DNA of 44,638 nucleotides from assembly GCA_030835845.1 (NCBI GenBank), contig JAUROD010000004.1:1-44638 (forward strand). The letters are read 5' to 3'. A program made the translations under genes and the position numbers. The notes beneath the pieces are model-generated. The model saw only the letters and a list, made by a program, of their open reading frames with translations, was not told the DNA's origin and searched no databases. Shown piece by piece: positions 18,785 to 27,831 of this stretch; the first letter of the stretch is position 1; each line of letters begins with the position of its first letter. This DNA comes from Flavobacteriaceae bacterium. Lineage in GTDB: Bacteria > Bacteroidota > Bacteroidia > Flavobacteriales > Flavobacteriaceae.

Positions 18785-20476
18785 TTATAATCCTTTGGGG
18801 ATAGCATTAACTAATGCTCTACTATAATCTGTTTTTGGATTTTTATAAAGTTTGTCTGCTTCGTTTTCTTCCACAATCACTCCGTTGTGCATTACGAGTA
18901 TACGGTCTGAAAGGTGTCTAACTACATGTAAATCATGGGATATAAAAAGATAAGACAACCTAAGTTTGTCTTTCAATTCGTTGAGAAGATTCAAAACTTG
19001 AGCTTGAACAGAGAGATCGAGTGCAGCAACAGATTCATCACATATTAAAAGTTTAGGTTCTACAGCCAGTGCTCTTGCAATTACGGCACGTTGACGCTGT
19101 CCCCCCGAAAGTTCATGTGGATATCTTGAACCGTATATACTATCTAAACCAACTTGATTTAGAAGTTCCTCTACACGGTTTTTTCGCTCTTTTTCTTCCA
19201 TTGATGTATGTATTTTTAAAACCTCTTCGATTACTTTATGAATACGTTTCAACGGATGAAGGGCAGCGTAAGGATCTTGAAAAATAAATTGAATATCTTT
19301 CCGAAGAGAATTGATTTGCTTATTATTCTTGGCATCAATTCTTTTATTTTCCCAATAAACTTCTCCATTTGTTGGTGGATCAAGAAATACAATTGATTTT
19401 GCAAGAGTTGATTTTCCGCAACCAGAAGCTCCTACCAAACCTAGTGTTTCTCCAGGGTAGAGATCAAATGAGACCGAATGAAGTGCTTTTGATTCTTTTT
19501 GTTTACCAAAAATAGATGAACCATTGACATATGTTTTTTCCAATGCTTTGACAGTTAACAAAGGTATTTTAGCATAAATTTTTTTGTGAGCATCTTTCCG
19601 ATTTTTAGTCGTAATAAATTCGGTTTTCACCTTTCCATTTTCAAAATCTGAGAGTGTTGGGAGGCTTCTTAAACGTTTTTTACTGCTCGGACGTGCCCCT
19701 AGAAGACCCTTGGTATAGGGGTGTTGAGGAGATTTAAAAAGACTCTTTTTGTCTGAAAATTCAATGATTTTACCTTCTTTCATTACTGCAATCCGATCTG
19801 CTAAATCGGCAACTAGAGCTAGATCGTGTGAGATGAAAAGAACACTCATTTGAGTTTTGAGTTGGAGTGATTTTATAAGTTGAATAATTTCTTTTTGTAC
19901 TAAGACATCAAGTGCTGTAGTAGGTTCATCTGCAATTAGAAGTTGAGGTTTACACAAAAGCGCCATGGCAATCATTACACGTTGCTTTTGCCCGCCGCTT
20001 AATTGATGCGGGTAGGCTTTGTAAATTCGTTCTGGATTGGGGAGTTGAACCTGAACAAAAGAATCTAGAACACGTTTTTTTAGCACGGTTTTTGAAACAG
20101 TTTTTCCCCAATGTTGTTTGCCAATTTCAGCTACTTGCTTTCCACATTCCATGGATGGGTTAAGCGAGGATTGAGGTTCTTGGAAAATCATTCCAATTTT
20201 ATTTCCTCTCAAACTTTGCCATTCAGGGAGTGATTGGGTCAATAATTCTTTTTGATTAAATAGAATTGAACCCCTGGTGCGCTTGGTTTTATTAGTGGGT
20301 AACAAGCCCATAATTACCTGGGCAGTAACTGATTTTCCACTTCCAGACTCACCAACTAAAGCAACTATTTCATTGGGTAAAACGGATACGTTCAATCCTT
20401 TTAAAATTTGATTTTCACCTATAGATAGATTTAGGTTTTGAATCGACAAAAGATTTTCCTTTATTGATCGACCCAT
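18785..20476 (-). CDS. ABC transporter ATP-binding protein, fused peptide type
   Basis: One polypeptide of 563 residues with two complete ATPase modules, like YejF or GsiA. Module 1 shows Walker A GESGSGKS, signature LSGGQKQR and Walker B LLIADEPTT. Module 2 shows Walker A GASGCGKS, signature LSGGQRQR and Walker B LLICDESVA. Q-loops and H-loops (FISHDL in both) are also present. Such proteins power oligopeptide/dipeptide or related importers with separate permeases, but no permease or binding protein is nearby. The ATG lies 16 bases inside the preceding exonuclease gene. Confidence 0.9.
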   Translation of the reverse strand: MGRSIKENLLSIQNLNLSIGENQILKGLNVSVLPNEIVALVGESGSGKSVTAQVIMGLLPTNKTKRTRGSILFNQKELLTQSLPEWQSLRGNKIGMIFQEPQSSLNPSMECGKQVAEIGKQHWGKTVSKTVLKKRVLDSFVQVQLPNPERIYKAYPHQLSGGQKQRVMIAMALLCKPQLLIADEPTTALDVLVQKEIIQLIKSLQLKTQMSVLFISHDLALVADLADRIAVMKEGKIIEFSDKKSLFKSPQHPYTKGLLGARPSSKKRLRSLPTLSDFENGKVKTEFITTKNRKDAHKKIYAKIPLLTVKALEKTYVNGSSIFGKQKESKALHSVSFDLYPGETLGLVGASGCGKSTLAKSIVFLDPPTNGEVYWENKRIDAKNNKQINSLRKDIQFIFQDPYAALHPLKRIHKVIEEVLKIHTSMEEKERKNRVEELLNQVGLDSIYGSRYPHELSGGQRQRAVIARALAVEPKLLICDESVAALDLSVQAQVLNLLNELKDKLRLSYLFISHDLHVVRHLSDRILVMHNGVIVEENEADKLYKNPKTDYSRALVNAIPKGL

Positions 20477-21183
20477 ACAATTTGATTTTCTTCCAATAGA
20501 GGTTTTCCAAGAAAAGTGAGAAAAACTTGGGCAAGGGTAAGCACGTCCTTTTCACAATAACGAACAATACGCTCAATGTTTTTTTCTTTATAAAATACTC
20601 GTGCTACATCACTTCCGTCAATATCATCTTTTGGAGATGGAATACCAAAAACATCTGCCAATAATTTGAGTGAAGTATAGTGTTTATAGTCACCAAATTT
20701 CCATAATTGGAGTGTGTCAATGTGGGGGACTTCCCATGGTTTTTTACCTATCAAATTCAGAATTTTGGGTAATTTAATTCGGTTAATTATCATCCTTCGT
20801 GCTATGTATGGAAAGTCAAAGTCTTTCCCGTTATGCGCACATAATAAATGTGATTTAAGAAAAAAGTGCGTATCACACAGTTCTTTAAACTTTTCCAAAA
20901 TTTCTTTTTCATCACCCCAAAAGCTTTTGACACGAAAACTTGTTTTTTTAGGAATAGAGGGGTCAAAAAACCCTACTGAAATACATATTATTTTGCCAAA
21001 TTCAGCCCAAATTCCTGCACGTTCATAAAATTCCTCAGCAGTAACTTCATCCTTTCTTTGATAATTGCTTTTTTGTTCCCAAAGGACTTGACGATCTGGA
21101 CTCAAACTTGCGTAATCTGCATGTTCAGGTACTGTCTCGATATCGAGAAATAAGATTTTTTCTAAACTAGGATTTTGAAACAT
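20461..21183 (-). CDS. PolB-type 3'-5' exonuclease
   Basis: A 240-residue predicted 3'-5' exonuclease related to the proofreading domain of family B polymerases (DNA_pol_B_exo2 group). ExoI LFLDIETVPEH carries the DxE pair, ExoII is LLCAHNGKDFDFPYI, and ExoIII is VRYCEKDVLTLAQVF with the last catalytic Asp. No polymerase domain is attached, so it acts as a stand-alone nuclease, probably in DNA repair or RNA turnover. It overlaps the upstream serine hydrolase by 17 bases and the downstream ABC gene by 16, indicating tight co-expression. Confidence 0.82.
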   Translation of the reverse strand: MFQNPSLEKILFLDIETVPEHADYASLSPDRQVLWEQKSNYQRKDEVTAEEFYERAGIWAEFGKIICISVGFFDPSIPKKTSFRVKSFWGDEKEILEKFKELCDTHFFLKSHLLCAHNGKDFDFPYIARRMIINRIKLPKILNLIGKKPWEVPHIDTLQLWKFGDYKHYTSLKLLADVFGIPSPKDDIDGSDVARVFYKEKNIERIVRYCEKDVLTLAQVFLTFLGKPLLEENQIVWVDQ

Positions 21184-22318
21184 TTTGGATCATTTCGAAA
21201 CCTTCTTTAATATACAGATGAAAGGTTGATGTGTCATGAGCGTTTATACTGGGACCTTTGAGGTGTCCTAGGCGAACAATTATGAGGTCAGAAGTCGGAA
21301 AGACAATGACATACTGTCCAAGATGACCTCGCATAGCAAACCCTTTCTCTCCTTTATATTCAGTGAGCCACCATCCATATCCATATTCTGGACTTTCATC
21401 AAAACGTGGCTTGGTACTCATTGCAATAAAGGTTGAGTCTAACAATTGTTCTCCATTCCATTTTCCATAATCTTTGTATAGCTTCCCCATTCTAGCAAAA
21501 TCTTTTGCATTGGTTGCAAAACAACAGTATGCCTTTTCAAGCTCATTCTTTTTTCCATCAACTTGCCACAATGCATCTTCCATTGCATTCATGGGTTGCC
21601 AAAAACTTTCACTAAAATATTCACTCAATGGCTTTCCAACTGCTTTTTTTACCACCATTCCTAAAAGCTGAGTATTTCCACTTAAATAGATGAACTCTTT
21701 GCCGGGCTGACTAATGATTTCTCGAGATAAAATCAACTCTTCTAAGTCATCTGTAAAATATGATTCAGTCGTAATATTGATTGGTAAATAATACTCTTCT
21801 TTCCAATCTAAACCAGAAGACATGGAGGATAAATCTCCTACCGTTAAATCAGCTCCGTAACTTGCGTTATATTGAGGGTAAAAATCGCTTACTTTTTGAT
21901 TAATATTTGTAATATATCCTTGATCAATTGCTTTTCCAAGCATCGCTGAAACAAAGCTTTTTGACATAGAAAAGGAATTACTTTTCGATTTCGAAGAGTA
22001 ACCATCGTAATATGATTCATGAAGCAAGCTATCTTTATGAATAATTAAGTAAGCAACAGATTTATAGGTCTGATGTGCTTCCTTAATTTCCTCCGAAAGA
22101 GGAATTTGGTTATAATTTTTGTGTTTTTCCCAGTCAATAGGCTCGTTGGATGCCTTTACTGTTGCGTTTTCAAAAAGTTCATAATCTTCTAAAAAAGCTG
22201 TGGTGTGACCAGTTCCGTAAATTTTAGCAAGACCAGGAATTAGATATCCTATTGGACTAATGTAAATAATTAGAGTTAAAAGAATTAAGATCCCAAATGT
22301 GTATTTAATTTTTTTCAT
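21167..22318 (-). CDS. Serine hydrolase, beta-lactamase class C family
   Basis: A 383-residue exported or membrane-anchored protein with an N-terminal hydrophobic segment (about residues 5-25). The class C/esterase motif SMSKSF supplies the catalytic Ser and Lys (SxxK), and a Tyr motif is plausible in LSGNTQ or nearby. The C-terminal RGHLGQYVIVFP replaces the usual KTG box. Family members act as esterases, D-peptidases or beta-lactamases; there is no evidence here for antibiotic hydrolysis. It follows the methyltransferase gene by 33 bases on the same strand. Confidence 0.83.
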   Translation of the reverse strand: MKKIKYTFGILILLTLIIYISPIGYLIPGLAKIYGTGHTTAFLEDYELFENATVKASNEPIDWEKHKNYNQIPLSEEIKEAHQTYKSVAYLIIHKDSLLHESYYDGYSSKSKSNSFSMSKSFVSAMLGKAIDQGYITNINQKVSDFYPQYNASYGADLTVGDLSSMSSGLDWKEEYYLPINITTESYFTDDLEELILSREIISQPGKEFIYLSGNTQLLGMVVKKAVGKPLSEYFSESFWQPMNAMEDALWQVDGKKNELEKAYCCFATNAKDFARMGKLYKDYGKWNGEQLLDSTFIAMSTKPRFDESPEYGYGWWLTEYKGEKGFAMRGHLGQYVIVFPTSDLIIVRLGHLKGPSINAHDTSTFHLYIKEGFEMIQNVSKS

Positions 22319-22351
22319 TTTAAAAGAGATATTGCATTAAAGCGGCAAATA

Positions 22352-22825
22352 TTAAATTAGAGAAGTTTGAATAGGATAGCCTTCGAGTTCCAAAAGTTTA
22401 GATTTCCGATTTATTCCACCCGAATAGCCAATCAGTGTACCATCACTTCCAACTACTCTGTGGCATGGTATTGCCACTAAGATAGGATTTTTTCCAATAG
22501 CTGCAGCCACAGCTCTAACAGCTTTTATGTTTCCATATACACTTGCAACTCGCAAATAAGAAAGTGTTCGCCCGTAAGGCAAATTTGCTAATACTTTCCA
22601 TATGGCTAGTTGAAAATCTGTACCTTGAGGATTTTGAGGAAAATCAAATTGTTTACGTTCACCAAGAAAGTATTCTTGTAGCTGAGCCACACATGCAACC
22701 AAATTATCAGGCACTGGATTAATCTCATTTAGAAGCGCTTCTTCGAAGCACACTTCCTGTATTCCCGCAACATCACCTTTAACCTTAATCGTACCTAATG
22801 GACTATCAAAGTAATGTATATCCAC
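22352..22825 (-). CDS. ogt: Methylated-DNA--protein-cysteine methyltransferase
   Basis: Suicide repair enzyme that takes alkyl groups from O6-alkylguanine in DNA. The 157-residue protein has the active Cys121 in PCHRVVGSDG. The helix-turn-helix region is AIWKVLANLPYGRTLSYLRVA, and the Asn hinge precedes it as AVAAAIGKNP. No Ada N-terminal domain is present, so it is the Ogt-type short form. It is the first gene of a minus-strand run that continues into the serine hydrolase, exonuclease and ABC genes. Confidence 0.92.
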   Translation of the reverse strand: MDIHYFDSPLGTIKVKGDVAGIQEVCFEEALLNEINPVPDNLVACVAQLQEYFLGERKQFDFPQNPQGTDFQLAIWKVLANLPYGRTLSYLRVASVYGNIKAVRAVAAAIGKNPILVAIPCHRVVGSDGTLIGYSGGINRKSKLLELEGYPIQTSLI

Positions 22826-22895
22826 AACGGTGTTTTAATATTTATAAAGGTAAACAAAATAAAGTTGTTATTTTAGTTATATAAAACATAAGCCA

Positions 22896-23828
22896 ATGAA
22901 AAACAATCAATTTGAAATGCAATGGAAAGGAGTTATGCCAGCAATAACAACTCAATTTTCAAAATCTGGAGAACTGGATATAATGGTATTTAAACACAAC
23001 CTCAAGGCACAAGTTGACGCTGGAGCAAATGGTATTATATTGGGAGGTACACTCGGAGAAGCCAGTACCTTGACAGCTCAGGAGAAAGAATAACTAGTTT
23101 TGACTACTTTGGAATCAGTAGAAAATAAAGTAGCTGTTGTACTTAATATCGCTGAGCAGTCTACTCGTGATGCTGTTGCTGCAGCTAGAAAAGCAGAACA
23201 ACTTGGGGCACATGGACTAATGTTGCTCCCACCCATGCGGTACAAAGCAACCGAACATGAAACAGTAATCTACTTTAAAGAAATTGCAGATGCAACCTCT
23301 TTACCAATAATGATTTATAACAATCCAGTAGATTATAAAATTGAAGTTACACTTGATATGTTTGACGCTCTAAAGACAAATAAAAACATTAATGCTGTAA
23401 AAGAATCCACGCGAGACATTACAAATATTACACGTATGCGAAGTAAATTCGGAGACCGTTTTGCTATATTATGTGGGGTAGATACATTAGCAATGGAATC
23501 CTTAGTGATGGGTGCTGACGGTTGGGTTGCTGGACTTGTGGACGCATACCCTGAGGAAACCTGTGCAATTTATTATTATGTTAGGAATGGAGAAATTGAG
23601 AAGGCAAGAGAAATATACCGTTGGTTTATGCCTTTGCTAGAGTTGGATATTTCCCCCCAGCTTGTACAAAACATCAAACTATGCGAACTCGCTACTGGTC
23701 TTGGAACAGGGTTTGTTCGCCCTCCGAGACTTCCCCTAGAAGGAGTTGAAAAAAATAGAGTGACAGACATTATAGAAAAAGCAATGAGCACTAGACCTAA
23801 TGTATCCGATTATAAGAAGTATATTTAA
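22896..23828 (+). pseudogene. DHDPS-family gene (hydroxyproline-pathway deaminase-like) with in-frame stop
   Basis: A DapA/N-acetylneuraminate-lyase-type TIM barrel, 310 residues if read through. It is interrupted by TAA at 23091-23093 (codon 66) with no frameshift. The frame continues open to 23828. Before the stop lies the phosphate-loop-like GGTLGEASTLTAQEKE; after it lie the conserved Tyr of MIYNNP and the Schiff-base Lys of AVKESTRD. A single G-to-T change from GAA would create the stop, and Glu is common there. The next two enzymes suggest it was 1-pyrroline-4-hydroxy-2-carboxylate deaminase (LhpC-like). The fragment from a TTG at 23100 lacks the first barrel elements and would not be expected to work. 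Confidence 0.85.
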
Positions 23829-23835
23829 CCTAACC

Positions 23836-23854
23836 AAGTCCTTGTGCGGGACTT
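23836..23854 (+). other. Small hairpin between deaminase and DUF885 gene
   Basis: AAGTCC (23836-23841) and GGACTT (23849-23854) pair around a 7-base loop, 8 bases after the deaminase stop and 15 bases before the next ATG. It lacks a following T-run, so it is not a good terminator. It could limit read-through or protect an mRNA end, or be chance. Confidence 0.35.
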
Positions 23855-23868
23855 TAAATAATTGAAAC

Positions 23869-25581
23869 ATGAAAGCCTTCAGAATTTTAATACTAATCGC
23901 CCTATCCATTCAATGTACACCTTCACCGAGCGAACAACTGACTAAAGCGATTGAGGAATTTCAGTCATTTAAGTCCTATGATTCAGATGAATATCCTTTG
24001 GGTGATTATTCGGAGGAGCGTTTTGAAAAACAAGCTGAGTTTTGGCAAAAAACACTAAAAAAAGTTAAGGCAATTCCAGTAGAAAAACTAAATGATGACG
24101 AGAGAATTTCGCACAAACTACTAGCTTTTGTTTTAAAAAATAGACTTGGTAGTCATGAATTTAAAATGCACTATAATCCTATTTTGTCTGATGCTGGATT
24201 TCATAATAGTTTGGTTTATCGAGTTCGTCCGCTTACGACCAAAAAAGTTGCATTTAAATATCTAAATCTTATCCAAGCTATTCCGCAATACATCAATCAA
24301 AATATGGTTTTAATTCAGAAAGGAATTGATATGGGAATTTCACAACCCAAAGTGATTTTCAAAGGGTATGAAACTTCATACAACCAACATATTACTGTTG
24401 ATGCAGAGTCAAATTTTTATTTCAAACCTTTTCTCGATTTACCTGATAGTCTAACTGAGACAGAAAAAGACAGTTTACAAATTGAGGCAAAAAAAGCGAT
24501 TGAGGAAGGGGTGATTCCGAGTTTTAAAAAGGTTAAATCATTTTTTGAAGATAATTATTATCTGACTACACGTGATGAAATTGGAGTAGGTTCAACTCCA
24601 AGAGGGAATGACTTTTATCAAAATAGAATCAATTTTTATACAACCTTAGATCTCAATGCAGAACAGATTCATCAAATTGGGTTAGATGAGGTTGCTCGCA
24701 TTCGATTGGAAATGGATAAGATTATTTCAGAAGTTGAGTTTAAAGGATCGTTTGAAGATTTTTTTACATTTCTTAGAACTGACAAACAGTTTTATGCAAA
24801 AAGTCCAAAAGAACTATTGATGTTTGCTCGTGATGTTTCCAAACGTTTAGACGAACAACTACCTCGATATTTTTCGACACTTCCTCGTAAGCCATATGGC
24901 GTTGCTCCAGTTCCTGCATCAATTGCGCCTAAATACACTGCTGGTCGATATATTGGCACGAGTCCAAATAGTACAGATCCAGGATATTATTGGGTGAATA
25001 CCTATGATCTGCCAAGTCGACCACTGTATGCTATACCTGCATTAACAGCACATGAAGCAGTTCCTGGACATCACCTCCAAGGTTCTTTAAACTCAGAACT
25101 CCCAAATACAATTCCTCAATTCAGACGTGATTTATATTTATCCGCTTACGGAGAGGGATGGGGGCTTTACACAGAGTCACTAGCTGCCGAAATGGGAATT
25201 TATACTACTCCATATGAACGATTTGGCCAACTAACCTATTCAATGTGGCGCGCTTGTCGATTAGTTGTGGATACCGGTATGCATGTTTTTGGATGGTCAA
25301 GAGTAAAAGCTGTGAATTATATGGCAAGTAATACAGCATTATCACTACATGAAATTAACACAGAGATAGATCGTTATATATCATGGCCAGGTCAAGCATT
25401 GGCCTATAAAATTGGAGAAATACAAATTCGAAATTTACGTGCTAAAGCAGAAGAAGCGTTGGGAAGTAATTTTGATATTCGTGCTTTTCACGAAGTTATT
25501 TTAGGAAAGGGAACACTTACTTTGCCACTGATGGAAGAAGAGGTTGAAAGTTATATAATTCGTGTGCAAAACAATGAATAA
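23869..25581 (+). CDS. DUF885 family lipoprotein, putative metallohydrolase
   Basis: A 570-residue exported protein. The N-terminal signal ends in LSIQC, a probable lipidation Cys at about residue 16. The C-terminal half carries HEAVPGHHLQG (an HExxxxH-like metal site) and the downstream acidic motif YGEGWGLYTESLA, which are hallmarks of DUF885. Proteins of this family are thought to be zinc-dependent peptidases or related hydrolases; the substrate is unknown. It sits inside a hydroxyproline-type cluster and overlaps the epimerase start by 8 bases. A role in releasing hydroxyproline or proline from peptides is therefore attractive but unproven. Confidence 0.8.
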   Translation: MKAFRILILIALSIQCTPSPSEQLTKAIEEFQSFKSYDSDEYPLGDYSEERFEKQAEFWQKTLKKVKAIPVEKLNDDERISHKLLAFVLKNRLGSHEFKMHYNPILSDAGFHNSLVYRVRPLTTKKVAFKYLNLIQAIPQYINQNMVLIQKGIDMGISQPKVIFKGYETSYNQHITVDAESNFYFKPFLDLPDSLTETEKDSLQIEAKKAIEEGVIPSFKKVKSFFEDNYYLTTRDEIGVGSTPRGNDFYQNRINFYTTLDLNAEQIHQIGLDEVARIRLEMDKIISEVEFKGSFEDFFTFLRTDKQFYAKSPKELLMFARDVSKRLDEQLPRYFSTLPRKPYGVAPVPASIAPKYTAGRYIGTSPNSTDPGYYWVNTYDLPSRPLYAIPALTAHEAVPGHHLQGSLNSELPNTIPQFRRDLYLSAYGEGWGLYTESLAAEMGIYTTPYERFGQLTYSMWRACRLVVDTGMHVFGWSRVKAVNYMASNTALSLHEINTEIDRYISWPGQALAYKIGEIQIRNLRAKAEEALGSNFDIRAFHEVILGKGTLTLPLMEEEVESYIIRVQNNE

Positions 25582-26578
25582 ACCACCTCTTTTTAAGTGT
25601 ATAGATGCTCATACTGCAGGAAATCCAGTTCGTTTGGTAAAAGAACCACGTCCCAAGCTTATAGGAAACTCAATGATGGATAAACGACTGCATTTTTTGC
25701 GTGAATTCGATTGGATTAGAAAAGGGTTGATGTTTGAACCAAGAGGTCACGATATGATGAGTGGAAGCTTTTTCTTTGAGCCCGAAAACCCACACAATGA
25801 CGTGGGTATTTTATTTATTGAAACAAGTGGATGCTTGCCAATGTGTGGACATGGTCTTATCGGTGCAATTACAATTTTATTGGAAGAAAAATTGATTCAC
25901 CCTAAGTTAAAAGGAAAGGTTCTTGTGGAAACTCCTGCTGGAGTAGTTGAGGTTGCTTATACCCAAAATGTAGATAAAATTACGAGTGTTCGATTTAAAA
26001 ATATCCCATCTTTTTTAATTTTAGAAAATCAAAAAGTCACACATAGTGATCTAGGAGAATTGATTTTCGATGTTGCCTACGGAGGAAATTTTTATGCGAT
26101 AGTAGACCCGCAAGAAAATTTTAAAGGATTGGAACATTATACAGCAGATCAACTAATCGCATGGAGTAGAGTGTTACGGGATCAAATCAATAAAAAGTTT
26201 CAAATTATCCATCCAGAGGATGCAAACATAAGAGAGTGTAGTCATGTTCTTTGGAGTGGCAAGACAATTTCACCTTCCGCAACTGCAAGAAATGCAGTTT
26301 TTTATGGAGATAAGGCAATTGACCGTTCTCCTTGTGGAACAGGTACGTCGGCACGAATGGCTCAGTGGTTTGCAAAAGGCAAGCTCAAGGTAGGGGATGT
26401 ATTTATCCATGAAAGTATTATTGGCTCCGTATTCAATGGAAAAGTTGAAAATGAAACACAGGTAGGAGGCTACAAAGCAATTGTTCCAAGTATTGAAGGA
26501 TCTGCAAGAATAATAGGATTTAACTCAATTATTTTAGATAAAAATGACCCTTATGTAGAGGGATTTCAAGTAGTATAA
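25574..26578 (+). CDS. 4-hydroxyproline 2-epimerase (proline racemase family)
   Basis: A cofactor-free epimerase of 334 residues that interconverts trans-4-hydroxy-L-proline and cis-4-hydroxy-D-proline. The two catalytic cysteines are present: Cys91 in MCGHG and Cys254 in DRSPCGTGTSA. Having both excludes the trans-3-hydroxyproline dehydratase branch, which lacks one. MCGHG rather than MCGHN favours hydroxyproline over proline racemase. The start is taken at the ATG at 25574, since an upstream GTG lies deeper in the preceding gene. An FAD dehydrogenase for the D-product follows after 2 bases. Confidence 0.85.
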   Translation: MNKPPLFKCIDAHTAGNPVRLVKEPRPKLIGNSMMDKRLHFLREFDWIRKGLMFEPRGHDMMSGSFFFEPENPHNDVGILFIETSGCLPMCGHGLIGAITILLEEKLIHPKLKGKVLVETPAGVVEVAYTQNVDKITSVRFKNIPSFLILENQKVTHSDLGELIFDVAYGGNFYAIVDPQENFKGLEHYTADQLIAWSRVLRDQINKKFQIIHPEDANIRECSHVLWSGKTISPSATARNAVFYGDKAIDRSPCGTGTSARMAQWFAKGKLKVGDVFIHESIIGSVFNGKVENETQVGGYKAIVPSIEGSARIIGFNSIILDKNDPYVEGFQVV

Positions 26579-26580
26579 TT

Positions 26581-27831
26581 ATGTCAAAGAAAAGTATTGT
26601 TATTGGTGGTGGGATTGTTGGATTATCTTGCGCCTATTTTTTAAAACAAGAGGGACATCAAGTTATTATAATTGATAAAAGTAATATGGAAGCGGGTGCA
26701 TCATATGTGAATGCAGGTTATCTAACACCGAGTCATATTATTCCACTTGCGGCACCAGGAATGATAACTAAAGGATTAAAATGGATGTTTAATTCATCAA
26801 GTCCTTTTTATATAAAACCAAGATTAGATTTGGATTTGATGGATTGGGGATTGAAATTTAAGCGTTCATGTTCCCATAATCACGTGCAAAAATCTTTGAA
26901 GGTAATTAAAGAAATCAATGTACTGAGTAAAGATTTATATCATGATTTTGACAATCTTCCAAGTATGAATTTTCATTTAGAAGATCGTGGAGTTTTAATG
27001 GCTTTTAAAACAAAAAAAGCAGAGGTTGCTGAGGGGAAAGTGATGCAAGAAGCAAAAAAACTTGGTTTGGATGTTGAATTACTTGATAAAAACCAAGTGC
27101 AAAAACTTCAACCTAATGTAGATATGAATATTGAAGGAGCTTATTTATATCGATGTGATTCGCATACAACTCCGGGAACTTTCATGGAGCAGCTAAAGCA
27201 ATATTTAGTAAAGGAAGGGGTTGATATTCACAAAGAAACAACAGTCACTTCTCTAAAATTCAATGGAAATAAAATTACTGAGGTACAGACAGATTCAGGA
27301 AACTTTGTTGGTGATGAGGTTGTTGTTGCTACAGGAGCATGGACACAACAACTACTTAAATCAGTAGGAATTAATTTACCAGTTCAAGCGGGAAAAGGGT
27401 ACCGAATGAACGAGGAAAACCCAACAGGAATTAGCATGCCAGCCATTCTTATGGAATCAAAAGTTGCCGTTACACCGATGAAGGGGTTTACTCGTTTTTC
27501 AGGAACAATGGAAATATCGGGTGTAAATCACAACATTCAAAAAAATAGAGTGGAGGCTATCGCAGCAGCTGCAACAAAATATTATTCTGGACTTAAAATA
27601 AGCCAAACAGCAAAAGATCAAGTTCAATGTGGACTTCGCCCTCTTTCCCCTGATGGATTACCTTTTATAGGTCGTCATTCTTTGTTTGATAATTTAAGCT
27701 TAGCCACTGGGCATTCAATGATGGGTTGGAGCCTTGGACCAGCAACAGGAAAATTAATTGCAGAACTGGTTGCGGGTAAGAAAACAAGTCTAGATTTAAC
27801 CCCTTTTTCAGTTGAACGAACTTACGGTTAA
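26581..27831 (+). CDS. FAD-dependent D-amino-acid (D-hydroxyproline) dehydrogenase
   Basis: A DadA/DAO-family flavoenzyme, 416 residues. The N-terminal nucleotide-binding motif is IGGGIVGLSCAYFLKQEGH, with an acidic IIDK end of strand 2. The C-terminal FAD contact is CGLRPLSPDGLPFIG followed by TGHSMMGWSLGP. Placed right after the epimerase, it most likely oxidises cis-4-hydroxy-D-proline to 1-pyrroline-4-hydroxy-2-carboxylate, the substrate of the DHDPS-type deaminase at the start of the cluster. A general D-amino-acid role remains possible. The stop overlaps the convergent barrel pseudogene by 3 bases. Confidence 0.85.
   Translation: MSKKSIVIGGGIVGLSCAYFLKQEGHQVIIIDKSNMEAGASYVNAGYLTPSHIIPLAAPGMITKGLKWMFNSSSPFYIKPRLDLDLMDWGLKFKRSCSHNHVQKSLKVIKEINVLSKDLYHDFDNLPSMNFHLEDRGVLMAFKTKKAEVAEGKVMQEAKKLGLDVELLDKNQVQKLQPNVDMNIEGAYLYRCDSHTTPGTFMEQLKQYLVKEGVDIHKETTVTSLKFNGNKITEVQTDSGNFVGDEVVVATGAWTQQLLKSVGINLPVQAGKGYRMNEENPTGISMPAILMESKVAVTPMKGFTRFSGTMEISGVNHNIQKNRVEAIAAAATKYYSGLKISQTAKDQVQCGLRPLSPDGLPFIGRHSLFDNLSLATGHSMMGWSLGPATGKLIAELVAGKKTSLDLTPFSVERTYG

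Noticed and set aside
21167-22318. Antibiotic-resistance beta-lactamase
   Set aside because: The SxxK motif is present, but the KTG box is replaced and the protein resembles the broad esterase/peptidase part of the class C family.
23100-23828. Independent gene starting at TTG 23100
   Set aside because: It is in the same frame as the preceding fragment and lacks the first strands of the TIM barrel, so it is the remainder of one interrupted gene rather than a separate protein.
23836-23854. Hairpin after the deaminase as an intrinsic terminator
   Set aside because: Only a 6-bp stem and no T-run follows; the downstream genes appear to be in the same cluster.
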